Shown here: positions 34,672 to 45,885 of the stretch, piece by piece
Numbering within the stretch: the stretch's first letter is position 1
How the letters are laid out: every line of letters begins with the position of its first letter
DNA from: Amyloporia xantha
Taxonomy: Eukaryota; Basidiomycota; Agaricomycetes; Polyporales; Adustoporiaceae
Length of the DNA stretch: 64,000 nucleotides
Reading direction: 5' to 3'
Assembly: GCA_036971615.1 (NCBI GenBank)
Contig: JAYKKR010000004.1
Location: 1,488,001 to 1,552,000, forward strand
Notes under the pieces: model-generated
Told to the model about the DNA's origin: nothing
What the model saw: only the letters and a program-made list of their open reading frames with translations
Database searches by the model: none
Made by a program: the position numbers and the translations under genes

Positions 34672-37600
34672 AATCGCACGCTGTACGCTAGGTTGGATAA
34701 GGTCCTTCGCAAATGGGATCAAGGGCATTGGGGTGCTCCCGAGCAACGGCAGAAGTTGGCCTACGTCACTCTCGTTGAACTGGTTGCCTATCAATTCGCG
34801 TCGACTGTACGCTGGACGAGATCCAGGACGCTTCTTCACTCGCTACGACTTCGAACGCTTTATAGAGATAGGACATTCCCCGACGCTCACTGGTATAGCA
34901 ACGAGGGCTCTGAAGGCAAAATACAAAACCCGAGATGATTCAGCAAGTCGCGTTCGTGCCATTCTTTGTCATGCGAAGAACACGAAGGAGGTATACTATC
35001 AATTCGAAGATGAGCCTGAAGCCCCCGGAGTCGATGTCCAAACGGCAGACGCGACATCGGTTGCCTCCATTCCATCAGCTACTTCCCCCGTTGCTGCGCC
35101 ACCTACGCCTGCCCCGGCGCCGGCGTCTACGGCAGCCGCCAGTGTCGACGATATGCCGCTGAAGGCAATCGAGATCCTGAATGTTATCGGCAAGTATACG
35201 TCAGGCCTGGTGGGCGCCTTGTCGGCAGCAAAATGCCCGGCGGATTCAACATGTCGTCAATCAAGGCCCATTTATCGAAAGCGTGGGGTCTAGGTCCTTC
35301 TCGTGCTGACGGTGTACTTCTGCTCGGCACGACAATGGAACCACCCAAACGTTTATCCTCAGAGGCGGAGGCTTGGCTTGGCTTGACTCTGTTGTCGCTA
35401 TATATGCTCAGCGCGCCGGCATCTCTCTGGCCTCAGGTAGGAGGAGGAGGCGGCAGTGGTGATCCGACGATGAATAGCGAGGAGTTCTTGAAATTCCAGG
35501 CCGAGCAGCAGTGGTTTGCGTCTCAACAAGTTGAGCTCTATTTGCGTTATCTCAAGCGCGATTCTCGATCTGGAGAGCACAAGTATGAGTCGGAGAAAGC
35601 CAACGTTGCTGCTCTGCAGTCTAGGCTGGATGCCGTCGCCCGAGAGCATGGCGATGTCTATATTGACGGTATTCAACCTGTTTTCGACGCTCTTAAGGCA
35701 CGACACTTCGATTCTTCGTGGAACCGGGTTCGTCAAGATGCGCTTCTCATGTTTTATGATATCATATTTGGTCGCCTCACCACCGTTGATCGTGAGATCA
35801 CAGCTCGCTGCATCGCAATCATGAACCGTGCCGACCCGGAGCTCGTCACCTACATGCAATGCTACATCGATAGGTGCGACCCAACTCGAGGAGAGACTTA
35901 CAAGCTCGCGAAGCAATTCGGCCAACAACTGATCGATAACTGTCGCGAAGTCGTAGGCCAGCCTCCTCTCTACAAAGATGGTAAGTGTTTCGTGTGTCAA
36001 ATGGGTACATATTATAACCTGCTGTTATTAGTAACGTTCCCTACTGCTCCACATACGGAGGTCACCGCCAAAGGCGAAGTCGTTTATTCAGAAGTTGTTC
36101 GAGAAAATGTTCGCAAGCTAGAGGCGTATGTCGAAGAGATGGCCAGTGGCGACACGATCTCAGCTCCCACGAACATCCAAAAAATTCAAGACGATGTCCT
36201 GAAATTATGGAACGTTGTGAAGTCGCAGCCCGAGATCAGCGAAGAACAGAAGAATCGTATTCGGGCGCTTTATGAAGGCGTAGTTCGATCTTTGCGCCCA
36301 CGCCCAGAGTCTCGCTCGTCCAGGAGCGCCGCGTACTCGTCATGCCTCCTCTCAGTTCCTCCGTCCTCAGGTATCTGGCATTGCTTCTGTCACTGCTGAT
36401 AAGGTTCCGCTTCTTCATTTGAAGCGTAAGGTCGGCACGACATGGGAGTATAGCAGCAATCTTACCGGGGTATATCTTGATATCCTTCATGAAATTGCGA
36501 CGTCCGGCACAACGTTCAAAGACAAGAACGCCCTCCTGACCGGTGTTGGCAAGGGCTTGATCGGCGTTGAAGTGCTCAAGGGCCTCCTTTCCGGTGGCGC
36601 TCACGTCGTGATAACTACCTCTCGCTACAGCCGATCCACCGTCGAGTATTACCAGGGCGTCTTCCAGCGATTCGGCAGCAAAGGCTCTGCATTGACTGTC
36701 GTTCCATTCAATCAAGGGTCGAAGCAAGATGTCGAGGCCCTCGTTGACTATATTTATTCGACGCTTGGCCTTGATCTCGACTACATCATGCCATTTGCAG
36801 CCGTCCCCGAGAATGGACGCGAGATTGACGGCTTGGACGACTAGTCAGAATTGGCTCATCGTGTCATGTCAGTGAATCTACTCCGTTTGCTGGGAGCTGT
36901 TAAGATCGAGAAGGCATCTCGCCACATTCTGACTCGACCAACGCATGTTATTCTACCGCTTCCGCCGAATCATGGTCTATTTGGCAATGCTGGTCTGTAC
37001 TCCGAGTCTAAGATTGGACTGGAGACGTTGTTCAGCTGGTGGAATTCTGAGAGCTGGGGCGAGTATCTCTGCCTTGCTGGCGCCGTCATTTGCTAAGCAC
37101 TCTACTTATGGCATTCAAATGAGACCGACGATTTTACCAGATGGACTCGTGGCACTGGTCTCATGGATACGACAAAGTATAGAGTCATGGCGTGAGGACC
37201 TTCTCCGCAAAGGAGATGGCTTTCGACATCCTGGAATTGATGCACCCGCTTCTTTTCAGCATAACTCAGGTGGAGCCTATCTGAGCTGATCTCGACGGTG
37301 GAATGGATCGATTACCTGATCTCGCAGAAATTACAGCACGCATTCGCACGAATTTGCACAAGAAGAGCGAACTCCGCCGTGCAATCGCAAGAGACAATGC
37401 CGCCGATTTCAAAGTTGACAATGGTGTGGAAGCAGAGCGCGTTTTGCAGACAGTCAATGTGACGCCTCGCGCTAACTTCAAGTTTGAGTTTCCGCCTCTG
37501 GAGCCATTGGAATTGCTTTTCGACATTTCAAAGTTACGGAGAATTCTGGATCTCGATCGGGTCGTCGTTGTTACAGGTTTCGGCGAGGTAGGCCCCTGGG

Positions 37601-40375
37601 GCAGTTCACGCACTAGATGGAAATGGAAGCCCGCGGTGTATTTGCCATCGAGGGATGCATCGAGATGACGTGGATGATGGGTCATATCAAGCACTTCGAT
37701 GGTCGCCTCAAGGACGGTTCGCTGTATGTTGGATGGGTCGATACGAAGACTGGAGAGCCCGTCGATGATAAGGACGTGAAAAGTCGCTATGAAGAAGATA
37801 TTCTCAGCCATGCTGGCATTCGTTTGATCGGTGAGTATGTCCTTCTTTCGTAGTGACAGGGTCTCATAGGATGTTACAGAGCCTGACCTCTTCCGTGGCT
37901 ACGATCCTAAGAAGAAAGTTTTCAACCAGGAGATTGAGCTGTCCCATGATCTGGAACCCTTCGAGGCGAGCCAAGTGGAGGCTGAAAAATTCAAGTACGA
38001 ACATGGCGACAGTTGTGATATCTGGGCTGGAGAAGGTGGCCAATACTTCGTCAAACTGAAGCGTGGTGCTCGCTTGATGGTCCCGAAAGCCTTCAAGTTC
38101 AACCGACTGGTCGCTGGACAAATCCCCACTGGGTGGCATGCGGGCGTTTCGGTATTCCAGCCGACATCATAGCGCTGACGGATCGTACAGCTCTTTGGAC
38201 CCTCGTTGCTGCGGCAGATGCTCTCAATATGTCGGGTATCACTGACCCTTACGAGCTTTACCAACACATGCACCCATCAGAAGTTGGCACAAGTATTGGT
38301 AGTGGTATGGGTGGCATGGAAAGTCTCTCAAAGATGTTCAAGGATCGTAGAGATGAGAAAGACGTACAGAGCGATATCTTACAGGAGACGTGAGTGGCTT
38401 AACGAATGTCATCATGCTATCTTGCCTGACTTAATGTTTTAACAGATTCATCAATACGACCGCAGGCTGGGTTAATCTTCTCCTCCTTTCGTCGTGCGGT
38501 CTGGTGAAGATTCCTGTGGGTGCTTGGTAAGTGAACAGGATTTATCTTCGCATAGCGGTCTAAAACAGGTGCAATAGTGCGACTGCCTTGCAGTCTGTGG
38601 AAATCGCATGCGATACCTTACTATCGGGGAAAGCGAAAGTCATGCTTGCCGGAGGTTATGACGATTTCAGTGAAGAAGGTTCCTACGAGTTCGCCAACAT
38701 GAAGGCCACGAGCAACTCAGAGACTGAGTTCGCCATGGGTCGCGAACCGACCGAGATGTCAAGACCAGCGACTACGACCCGCGGTGGAGTAAGTTCAACA
38801 GATTCTTCGCTTTATCTTGCCATTAATGTTCTCTGCATCGGTCAGTTTATGGAAGCTCAAGGGACAGGTGTTCATGTCCTTATGAGTGCAAAGACGGCTT
38901 TGGAAATGGGTTGCCCGATTAGAGGAATTGTTGCGTTCACGTTTACGTCCACGTGAGTCCAGAGTGACTACTACTATCACAGAGCTGACCACGGGCATTA
39001 GTTATAAAGCTAGTCGATCTGTACCTGCTCCAGGACGCGGTGCGCTCACCATTGCAAGAGAAGTTTCCTCAAAACATCCTCTACCTATTCTCGAAGGCGC
39101 ATACCGTTCACGACAATTGGTATTCCGTCGCAATCAGATTTCACAGTGGCTGTCCAGCGAGCGTTGCCTCCTTCAAGAAGAGATCGAGCTTCGCAAACGT
39201 GACAACGAGGCTATTGATGGTGATTATCTTGCGACACGCGTGTCAGACATTGAGAAGGAGGCAGCTCGACAAGAGAAGGACGCACTGGCTACATATGGCA
39301 TGCTGCATGGCACGGATGCAAGAGTGGCTCCTCTTCGTCGTGCGCTCGCCGTCTGGGGCTTGACTGCTGACGACATCGGCGTTCTATCTATTCATGGAAC
39401 AGGTACTGGTGCGAACGTATGTGACCCTCCTTTTCTGGACTGTATACGTGTTGATAGCCATCCTTGTGTTCACAGGAAGGGAATGAGACGCATGTTTGGA
39501 ACGATGTGTTCACCAATATCTCGCGTACACCAGGCAATGCCGTACCCGTTATGGCGCAGAAGAGTCTGTGTGGCCACTCTAAGGGTGGTTCTGCAGCCTG
39601 GCCACTTGCTGGTCTCCCGCAGAGCGTGGATCATGGTATCGTCCCCGGTAACAGGAATGCTGAGTAAGCTATCAAAGCTATCGAAAAGTTCCAGTGTCTG
39701 ACGACACGTCTGCAGTAACGTGGATTTTCATTTCGAGGACTACACATATCTCAAGTTCCCCTCGAAGACGATCCATACTGATGGCATTCGCGCAAGCAAC
39801 ATAGTAGGTCATTCTCGCTCATTGTGTTTCAATTGAGCTGAGCATAACACAGTCATCATTCGGATTCGGTCAAGTCGGCGGAATCTGCATCACAGTAAAC
39901 CCTCGCTACCTTCTTGGCGCCCTTGACCCTTCCACCTGTGAAACACACAAGGCTAAGGATGTTGTTCGCGCCCGACAGACCTACAAAGCCATGAGCGAGA
40001 TGATGGTTAACAACTCTCTGGTCAGAGGCAAGGATGGACCTCCCTTCACAAAGAATTTCGAGGAATCTGTCGTGTTCAATCCTCTTGCGAGATCGGCCTT
40101 TGATCCGAAGACTGGCAATTACGCCTTCTCCAAACTAGTCACTCAGCCTGCAATTGATACAGCGCACGTCAAGGCAGTTCCGGAGATGTTGTCCGAGAAA
40201 GATGCGACTGCGGGTGTGGGCGTTGATCAAGGTGCATATTTTTGGATATCTCATTTCGTCCTCGGGCACTAAAATTTCCTCCAGAGCTGATCTCATCCGT
40301 TCCCTCATGGAATCCTTCCTTTGTGTCGCGCAACTACGGACGTCGAGATCTCGTATTGCCGTGCCCACCCTAACG
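34672..40375 (+). pseudogene. FAS2: Fatty acid synthase subunit alpha, broken copy (right arm)
   Basis: Type I fungal FAS alpha in order. N-terminal: YARLDKVLRKWDQG, LVELVAYQFAS, TLTGIATRALKAKY. ACP start: DMPLKAIEILNV. Linker: SSIKAHLSKAWGLGPSRADG. Ketoreductase: [10 protein letters not shown] and catalytic YSESK. Ketosynthase: [11 protein letters not shown], whose Cys codon is split by a 51-base intron at 38,527-38,577, then HGTGTGAN and GHSKGGSAAW. Start of the phosphopantetheine transferase: VGVDQ, then intron, ELISSVPSWNPSF. It makes cytosolic fatty acids in the family. Private defects: 201 in-frame bases of ACP core lost at 35,189 (including GGKS), a G lost near 35,213, two bases near 36,315, a G near 38,144 and two bases near 40,334. 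Shared with the left arm: TAG at 36,842-36,844 and two one-base breaks near 34,810-34,830. The gene is cut after HPNV, so the transferase end is missing. Confidence 0.93.
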
Positions 40376-41774
40376 TATAGGAAGCAATATTTGAGCGATG
40401 CGATTTACAAGATCCTCGGACGTGAAGTCTCTTGGAATTTATCTCATATCTCTGGCTCATCATGATCTAAGCTGCACTGCGTGGACTTGCCACTTACATC
40501 AACACACATATTGACCATAGCAATATAATCCTTCTTTTAATCACTGTTCTAGTAGAATGCTGTCCTTCCTAGGGTATATTGACTGAGAATTCCTCCCTCG
40601 ATGTATGTTTACGACTAGAGCACTCGCGAACTGATGGAGTGTGGGTGCGCCCGAGTGATCTTTCCCTCACATCAAAAACCCGCAACCCCTCCATGCTCAA
40701 GTAAGTAGTCCTTAATGTCCATGTTCGTGCTCGCTGAGACGTTAGATAAGTTCATGTCAACACCAGTCGTGTTCTGGTTTCTATACGCCGCCGACTAATC
40801 AACGGGGAAATCGGAGCTATGGTTCTATCGTTTGATTCACCACTCAGAACCGACTTGTGGTAATTCCGCAGGAAGGGACTCTGCACGACTATCTTCGGCT
40901 ATATTGGTCAAGCAGCGGAGACTAACTCTGCAATACGTCATGCATATGGAGGTTTTTCCTTTTCAGGCCTTCACCCCTACATCGATGGACGATGGGAACG
41001 ATGCGTTGTATATAGTGCCTGATTTTATTCGTTCTCTGATATTTTGACTTCCAGGGCCTTCGAAGGGATAGTCGCTCCCCATCTCTACGGTGTCATATGA
41101 TAGGTTCCTTCAAGAGACCGATTATTGTCGAGGAAATAGTAGGATAGGAGAATCTCGGCTTGGAGTACATATACAACAGCCGACGGATTTCCGCTCGACA
41201 GCGCAGGTGTAACATGTTCATCGCGAAAAGAGGCTAGAACGCCTCTTATGTGCAGCTGTGAGCAGTGTTTGAACTGTTTGCGCGCAGTCTGGTGAATTTA
41301 TCTACACAGGGGAATATTAGGGCGACAGAAGGTGGCCCTGCCTTTTGGAGAAGAGGCAAATATCGTCCCAGCGATCACTGACATTGCGCGCGGACTAAGC
41401 GTTAGTACTTGCAGTGCGATGGTGAGTCGCAATACTATCTGGGATCAGATGCAAGTATGATTTGAGGCATAGGCCTTGTTCCTTCTGCTCGAGCTTGTTT
41501 CTTCACCGCCACAAGGAGCTGAGATATTGGATGACTGCTATTGGCAAGCTACCCTGTCGCCTCTGGGCAAGCCGATGGGGTTGTGTGTACCAGTCGACGT
41601 GGAGAAGTTCACATAAGTGGCACTCATGACTAACAGGGTCCTCGACCTCTCATGCTCAAGTAAGTCGTCATTGATCCCACATTCGTGCTCATTGAGACGT
41701 TATATAGGTTTTTTTGTCCCCACTTGTTGGCCGTGAGAGCAGCGCCCCATGTAGACGGTACGTACGGGTGTACG
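40376..41774. repeat. Noncoding block with 58-bp direct repeats (right arm)
   Basis: Mirror of about 2,357-3,756. The two 58-base direct repeats lie at about 40,690-40,748 and 41,648-41,706, each beginning CATGCTCAAGTAAGT. A 40-base segment at 40,888-40,927, containing CTTCGGCTATATTGGTCAAG, recurs with four mismatches at 50,345-50,384. No gene recognised. Confidence 0.5.
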
Positions 41775-42065
41775 TACGGGTGTTGCTCTTGCGCAAGCCA
41801 AAGTCAGGGGTCTCCATTTCAAAATTCTCACAGGAAGACAATTTACAAGGACAGTCTTTGTTGACATTGTTACTCAAATCTTGGTTAATTCTATGTTTCT
41901 TGAGTTATCAGACACCCTGTCGGATCCCCAGTAGCTAGCGACCTCGCCAACGCGAAAATGACATTGCGCTTCAGGAACCTCACCCTGCAAAGTTTGCTCA
42001 GGAGCGAGCATGTATTCGATCGAACGAGTCAATCTTGGAGAATCACAGCAGTCACGATCGCGTGG
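41775..42065 (+). repeat. Dispersed repeat copy A (right arm)
   Basis: About 290 bases align with 45,886-46,150. Shared landmarks in order are GCAAGCC, CAGTCTTTG, GACCTCGCCAACGCGAAAA, TTTGCTCAGG, TCGA..GAACGA and ATCACAGCA. One frame reads FRNLTLQSLLRSEHVFDR, so the pair may be two copies of an exon next to the condensin fragment rather than a transposon. Confidence 0.75.
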
Positions 42066-42174
42066 AGACATTGGTACGAATCGGACTGGGCGATATTGGA
42101 AAGGTAGGACGCCAGTCCTTCTAGCTCCTTTGGTTTCAGGCTGATCTGATGTTGGCATGCTACACTTGCGTCGT

Positions 42175-44012
42175 GCTACAACGACTCATCGGCAGCGCCA
42201 AGAAAGTCAAGGGTGATGTCTGAATGTTATGGCTATCGTTGACTTTATCCGGAGGCTCGCTCTTAGACAAGTCTATGCGACTGGATATGTATAATGCGCT
42301 CCTCCGCAAGCTCCAGGACGCTATCGAGCATCCATGTCTGTCAAATCGATGGTTCAGCATGGCAGAGCAAGCGATCAACACCGTTTACGCTCTTGGAGAA
42401 CGCCCGGATATCCTGTGCGATAGTTCGATCAAGACCCTTACTAGGCGCGCATTTGACCAGCAACGCCGTTCTAAGACGCCTGAGGCTGATGGACCGGGTG
42501 CCATGAATAGGTAAGGTTTCAATAGACGAGTCCGAGCTGTCTGGTGCACCCAGTCAGGCGGATGACGAGAAAGACACCGGTGACGCACTCACTCTCAGCC
42601 AACCTCCCTTTAAGTCGGACATGTTGCTATCAAGCATATCATCTACTTCGAGCTTGCGGAGAGGGGATGGAAAAGATAGAAGCACGAAAGACTCTCGCTA
42701 CCTACTGTTCCCTAGATGCCGATTCCTACCATATAGCGGAGAAGATTATCGCTGGCCGAAGCAGCCCCACACCGTTCACTTGGACATCGGGGCTCGCAGA
42801 ATCGAGAATGACTTCATCCAGTCGCTGGTAATGCTGAAGACGAGATCGGCGAGAGAATAGCTTCTGTCAGGGAGACAGAGTTATTGTGCGGTCCCGATTC
42901 GCTCTTGGCCATCTATCGCCCTATGGTGGTTCACATATGTGGTAGTCCGCACAAGTTCAAGGTAAGCTGCAAAAGGTTAAATCGACCATAGACACATTTG
43001 ACGCGCCAGCAGTAGAATCGAACGTTGCGGGCTGCAGCGACACTAGCCTTCAGCAAATTCCTTTGTGGGAGCTCCCGCTTCTGCGATCAACATCGCGCCT
43101 TGCTTCTCAAGATTCTCAAGATTCTCGAGACCTCGGTATTATTCAGCCATATTGTGGATGAAAATAGCGACGAATTGTACAAGGGGCTTTCGGATGCCGA
43201 TCTCGTCGTCAAGAAAACTTATTTGATGGTATTGACTCACCTTATTCACAACGGTATGAACAGAGTGAAGGGTCAGCTCGGGGAGATGGAAAAATGCTTG
43301 GAAGATGAAGACGAGAGAATTGCCTATCTCCTCAAGCTCTTCTTCTCGGACTTGTGAACCAAGGAGGATGCTATCTACAACCATGTGCCTGACGGTAAGT
43401 TCATAATCGAAAGTGTACTTGGTATGCAATATATTGAACTATGTCGTAGTCATCAGCCATCTTTGGGTTGGCTCACATGCGGTGGAAGAGCCAATTTCTA
43501 AAGTACGATGCGATATATTTTCACGTTCATTGGAAAGGTACGTTTGTGGACTGTCTCAACTCAACGTCGACTAACGCTGTTGCAGAAGAAGCAAATAGAA
43601 AATATCGATGAAAATTTCTGCCAGCATTTCCATCTTACAGAAGATCCTCACCGGTGGCGGGACATCGCCTTTTGTCTATCTCTACTTCCATTCAAGTTGG
43701 AGCGCTTAGTCAAGAAACTAATCGAGGGTCTTGCAATTCTAGTTGCACGAGGAAAACGACTTTGCTTGCTTCCAAGAGATTCTCACCAAGGTATACCTTA
43801 TAGCAAGTAAGATGGGTATCTCATGATGACGCGTTGCTTTCGTAGGCACGATTGAATGAGCCTGCGAACAAGCCTGACGCGGAGCTCAGCGGATTTGAGA
43901 CCGTGAGCCGTTGTTCGCTGTACCTGACAGCACTTCTGAACGTGCTAATGATCTACTAAATCCTTGAGGAACACAGGCGGCAGGGTGAAGATCACGAGTT
44001 CGAGAAGCGAGT
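42175..44012 (+). pseudogene. CND1: Condensin complex subunit 1 remnant
   Basis: Conserved blocks of the HEAT-repeat condensin subunit (Cnd1/Ycs4/CAP-D2) appear in order: VLQRLIGSAKKVKGDV, WFSMAEQAINTVYALGERPD, QADDEKDTGDA, VGHVAIKHIIYFELAERGWK, AGNAEDEIGERIASVRETEL, GPDSLLAIYRPMVVHICGSP, RAAATLAFSKFLCGSSRFCD, LSDADLVVKKTYLMVLTHLI, NRVKGQLGEMEKCLEDEDER, LTEDPHRWRDIAFCLSLLPF and, after introns, EEHRRQGEDHEFEKRV. They lie in different frames, so several frameshifts separate them. In the family this protein loads condensin for mitotic chromosome compaction. The N-terminal part is missing and the C-terminus is joined to unrelated-looking sequence. The left arm has the same breaks and keeps four CpG sites mutated here or nearby. 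Confidence 0.87.
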
Positions 44013-44209
44013 ATATCCTCAATTCTCCAAATCGGAGATCGATGTCCTTACGCCAAATAAGAAGGCTTTCTCTACCGACCTCTCGCTTTATGAAGACACC
44101 CTCTCCGCAAGTCTGAGTGGTGCCCGTTTCTTGAACGAAGCGACAGTGGGTTCTGAGTCACCCCTCATTTGCACTCTCAAGGTTTGGTTGCCACTGGCGG
44201 CGAAAAGTT
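44013..44209 (+). pseudogene. Unknown coding piece fused in frame to the condensin tail
   Basis: Directly after EFEKRV the frame stays open for about 65 codons (YPQFSKSEIDVLTPNKKAFS, LYEDTLSASLSGARFLNEA, CTLKVWLPLAAKS) and then stops. It does not look like a condensin tail. It spans the point at which the left arm leaves the window. Not recognised. Confidence 0.45.
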
Positions 44210-44319
44210 AAGCGTCCTATCAAATTAGGAGTGCCGCAAGTACATCGCAACTTGTACTTTAAGATCACCAGAGAAGGATTATCCGGTGCGCCATCCTCCA
44301 GGTTCACTAATGTCTCAAG

Positions 44320-44640
44320 TCTCATAACGGAACAAGAAACCCCGCCCGAATGATGACCTGAATGGAGCTGATATGGCACACGAGCTCACCATTCTGTCCC
44401 GCTGCTTTCGTCACTCCTGACCGCTTTGAAAGACGGGTACCAATCTGTCAGCACTACGTCTCTGGTACCTCCCGAGCTTGAGGGTGTAGCGACGGGTGAC
44501 GAATTCATCAAGCGACTTCCAGACTTCGATGCACAGCTCGACAAGATACGCACGGGCGCCTACAAAAAGAACAAGGCCCTTCGCTTCGTCAGCGTGATCG
44601 ACGTGGAATTCGGACTCAAAGAAGTAGATTTTCAAGCTAT
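44320..44640 (+). pseudogene. HOM6: Homoserine dehydrogenase fragment
   Basis: Readable blocks are PRPNDDLNGADMAHELTILS, a frame break, LKDGYQSVSTTSLVPPELEG, ATGDEFIKRLPDFDAQLDK and KNKALRFVSVIDVEFGLKE. These fit the middle-to-late part of fungal homoserine dehydrogenase, which reduces aspartate semialdehyde on the way to threonine and methionine. The NAD(P)-binding N-terminus and the C-terminus are absent. It has the same orientation as the arm fragments and lies at the outer side of the right arm. Whether it belongs to the inverted repeat cannot be told, because the left counterpart is outside the window. Confidence 0.8.
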
Positions 44641-44699
44641 CTCGATGACCTATCTCATGTCAACGCGAGGCGTCCGCGGCCATCCAAACTTATGACGGC

Positions 44700-45240
44700 G
44701 ATCTACGACCTGGCTCACATCGTTATTGCGAACAGACCATCAAGATCGTTAGCCAAGCGGGACTGCCAATTTATTCCTCAGCTCTAATTGCGCTGATCGT
44801 TGGATTACACAGGATGAAATCGAGACCGGAGTATCGCGATCTATTCGACTTTGGCCTAGAGGGCTCCGACGCTTCAAGGGAGCGCTATTGTCTCCGGCAT
44901 GTGCTTATGATATCTTATGTTCTCTATCTTGACCGAAATTACCATTTTGTTTCGTTATGCATGCCATGCTGCAATACGCGCATGTACCTCGATCGAGTCG
45001 GGGACCGGTGCAATCGATACCTAAGTCGATACACGCAGCATGCTCACCGTCCTGTTCAAACGTAAGTCACACTGCCGCTTCTATAGGAGGATGGTTACAG
45101 CACCAGCGAACCTTCCGGCTGTCATGTGGCAGCGTACACTTTCAACGAGTTCCATCGTCAACTCCTTTTGATCTCTAGCCAATTTCGTTCCATCGCCGGA
45201 AACCAAGTCCCTCTTCTTTCCTTCTTCACCGTCTCAACGT
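44700..45240. other. No recognisable gene
   Basis: Short frames only. Some plus-strand sequence may be residual exons (44,814-45,065), but no family is recognised. Confidence 0.35.
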
Positions 45241-45246
45241 TAACCA

Positions 45247-45868
45247 TGTCAACCACTCCCCACTCATTCAACATTGCTGTCCTGAAGCTTATCCTTCGCA
45301 ACAAACGCTTTGCTTACGCCTCAGGTGGGGCCTATCGATGGAAGGCCCGCCCTTGCTTCGTGACCAAAGCGGATCGACAAGGCTTCTGGGCTGCGCCCCT
45401 CTGTGGTGCAAGACAGTTGTTCGAGGGCGTATATGGCCCGAAAGAAAATGTAAGTTTAGGACCGCGTTCGAGATGCAATACGCTGATAGTACAGTAGATG
45501 AACATGGGATCTTGGACGCCTGTAGATTTCCGCAACACATTGGTCCCTATTCCTACTCATCCATCCGCAAACGTCGCACCGTTTGTGCTGCCTTTGCTCT
45601 ACACTCCGGAACACGAAATCATGAAAATCAAACCATGCTACATATGGACGAAGAACCCCGGAGAGTACTTGTCGTATAGGGCGTTCCGCGAGTGGAGGGT
45701 CCAGATGGCGAGACAGGAGAAGCCGGTGCATTTGGACGAGATCTTCGATCTCGACACGGAGCGAATCATACAGCTGCGTCTGCAGCACGCGAGCTATGGT
45801 ATGTCGCACTATCGCTATTCGATGCTCGTGGACTTTGACTGACATTTTGCGTAGGTGGTAAACGATAG
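45247..45868 (+). CDS. Small three-exon protein of unknown function
   Basis: The ATG at 45,247 (MSTTPHSFNIAVLKLILRNK) leads through RWKARPCFVTKADRQGFWAA to GPKEN, with a donor GTAAGT. The second exon starts MNMGSWTPVDFRNTL and contains PCYIWTKNPGEYLSYRAFRE and LDTERIIQLRLQHASYG. It ends at a donor GTATGT, and a last exon after GCGTAG adds GKR and a stop at 45,866-45,868. All splice signals and frames agree, which supports a real gene of roughly 160-170 residues. It has no signal peptide or transmembrane segment. I do not recognise the family. It is the only intact-looking gene between the right arm and 58 kb. Confidence 0.6.
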
Positions 45869-45885
45869 ATACCGTCTTAGTGTAG

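Larger units (their letters stand above)
30718..44130. repeat. Right arm of the giant inverted repeat
   Basis: Reverse complement of 1-13,629. The inner boundary is at 30,718, five codons into exon 2 of the GEN1-type gene. The outer boundary cannot be placed, because the left copy runs out of window at the partner of 44,130. Compared with the left arm, nine substitutions were found by eye, all between CG and TG or CA; seven have the mutated state here. Private indels include 209 net bases lost in FAS2 near 35,189. Confidence 0.97.

Noticed and set aside
40376..41774. LTR retrotransposon ends
   Set aside because: The paired repeats are only about 58 bases and no primer-binding site, polypurine tract or reverse transcriptase fragment was seen.
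1..44130. The inverted repeat as a pure read fold-back artefact
   Set aside because: Not fully excluded, but a fold-back would give arms identical apart from random errors. The nine CpG-only substitutions and the 209-base and 8-base private indels look like real divergence between two copies.
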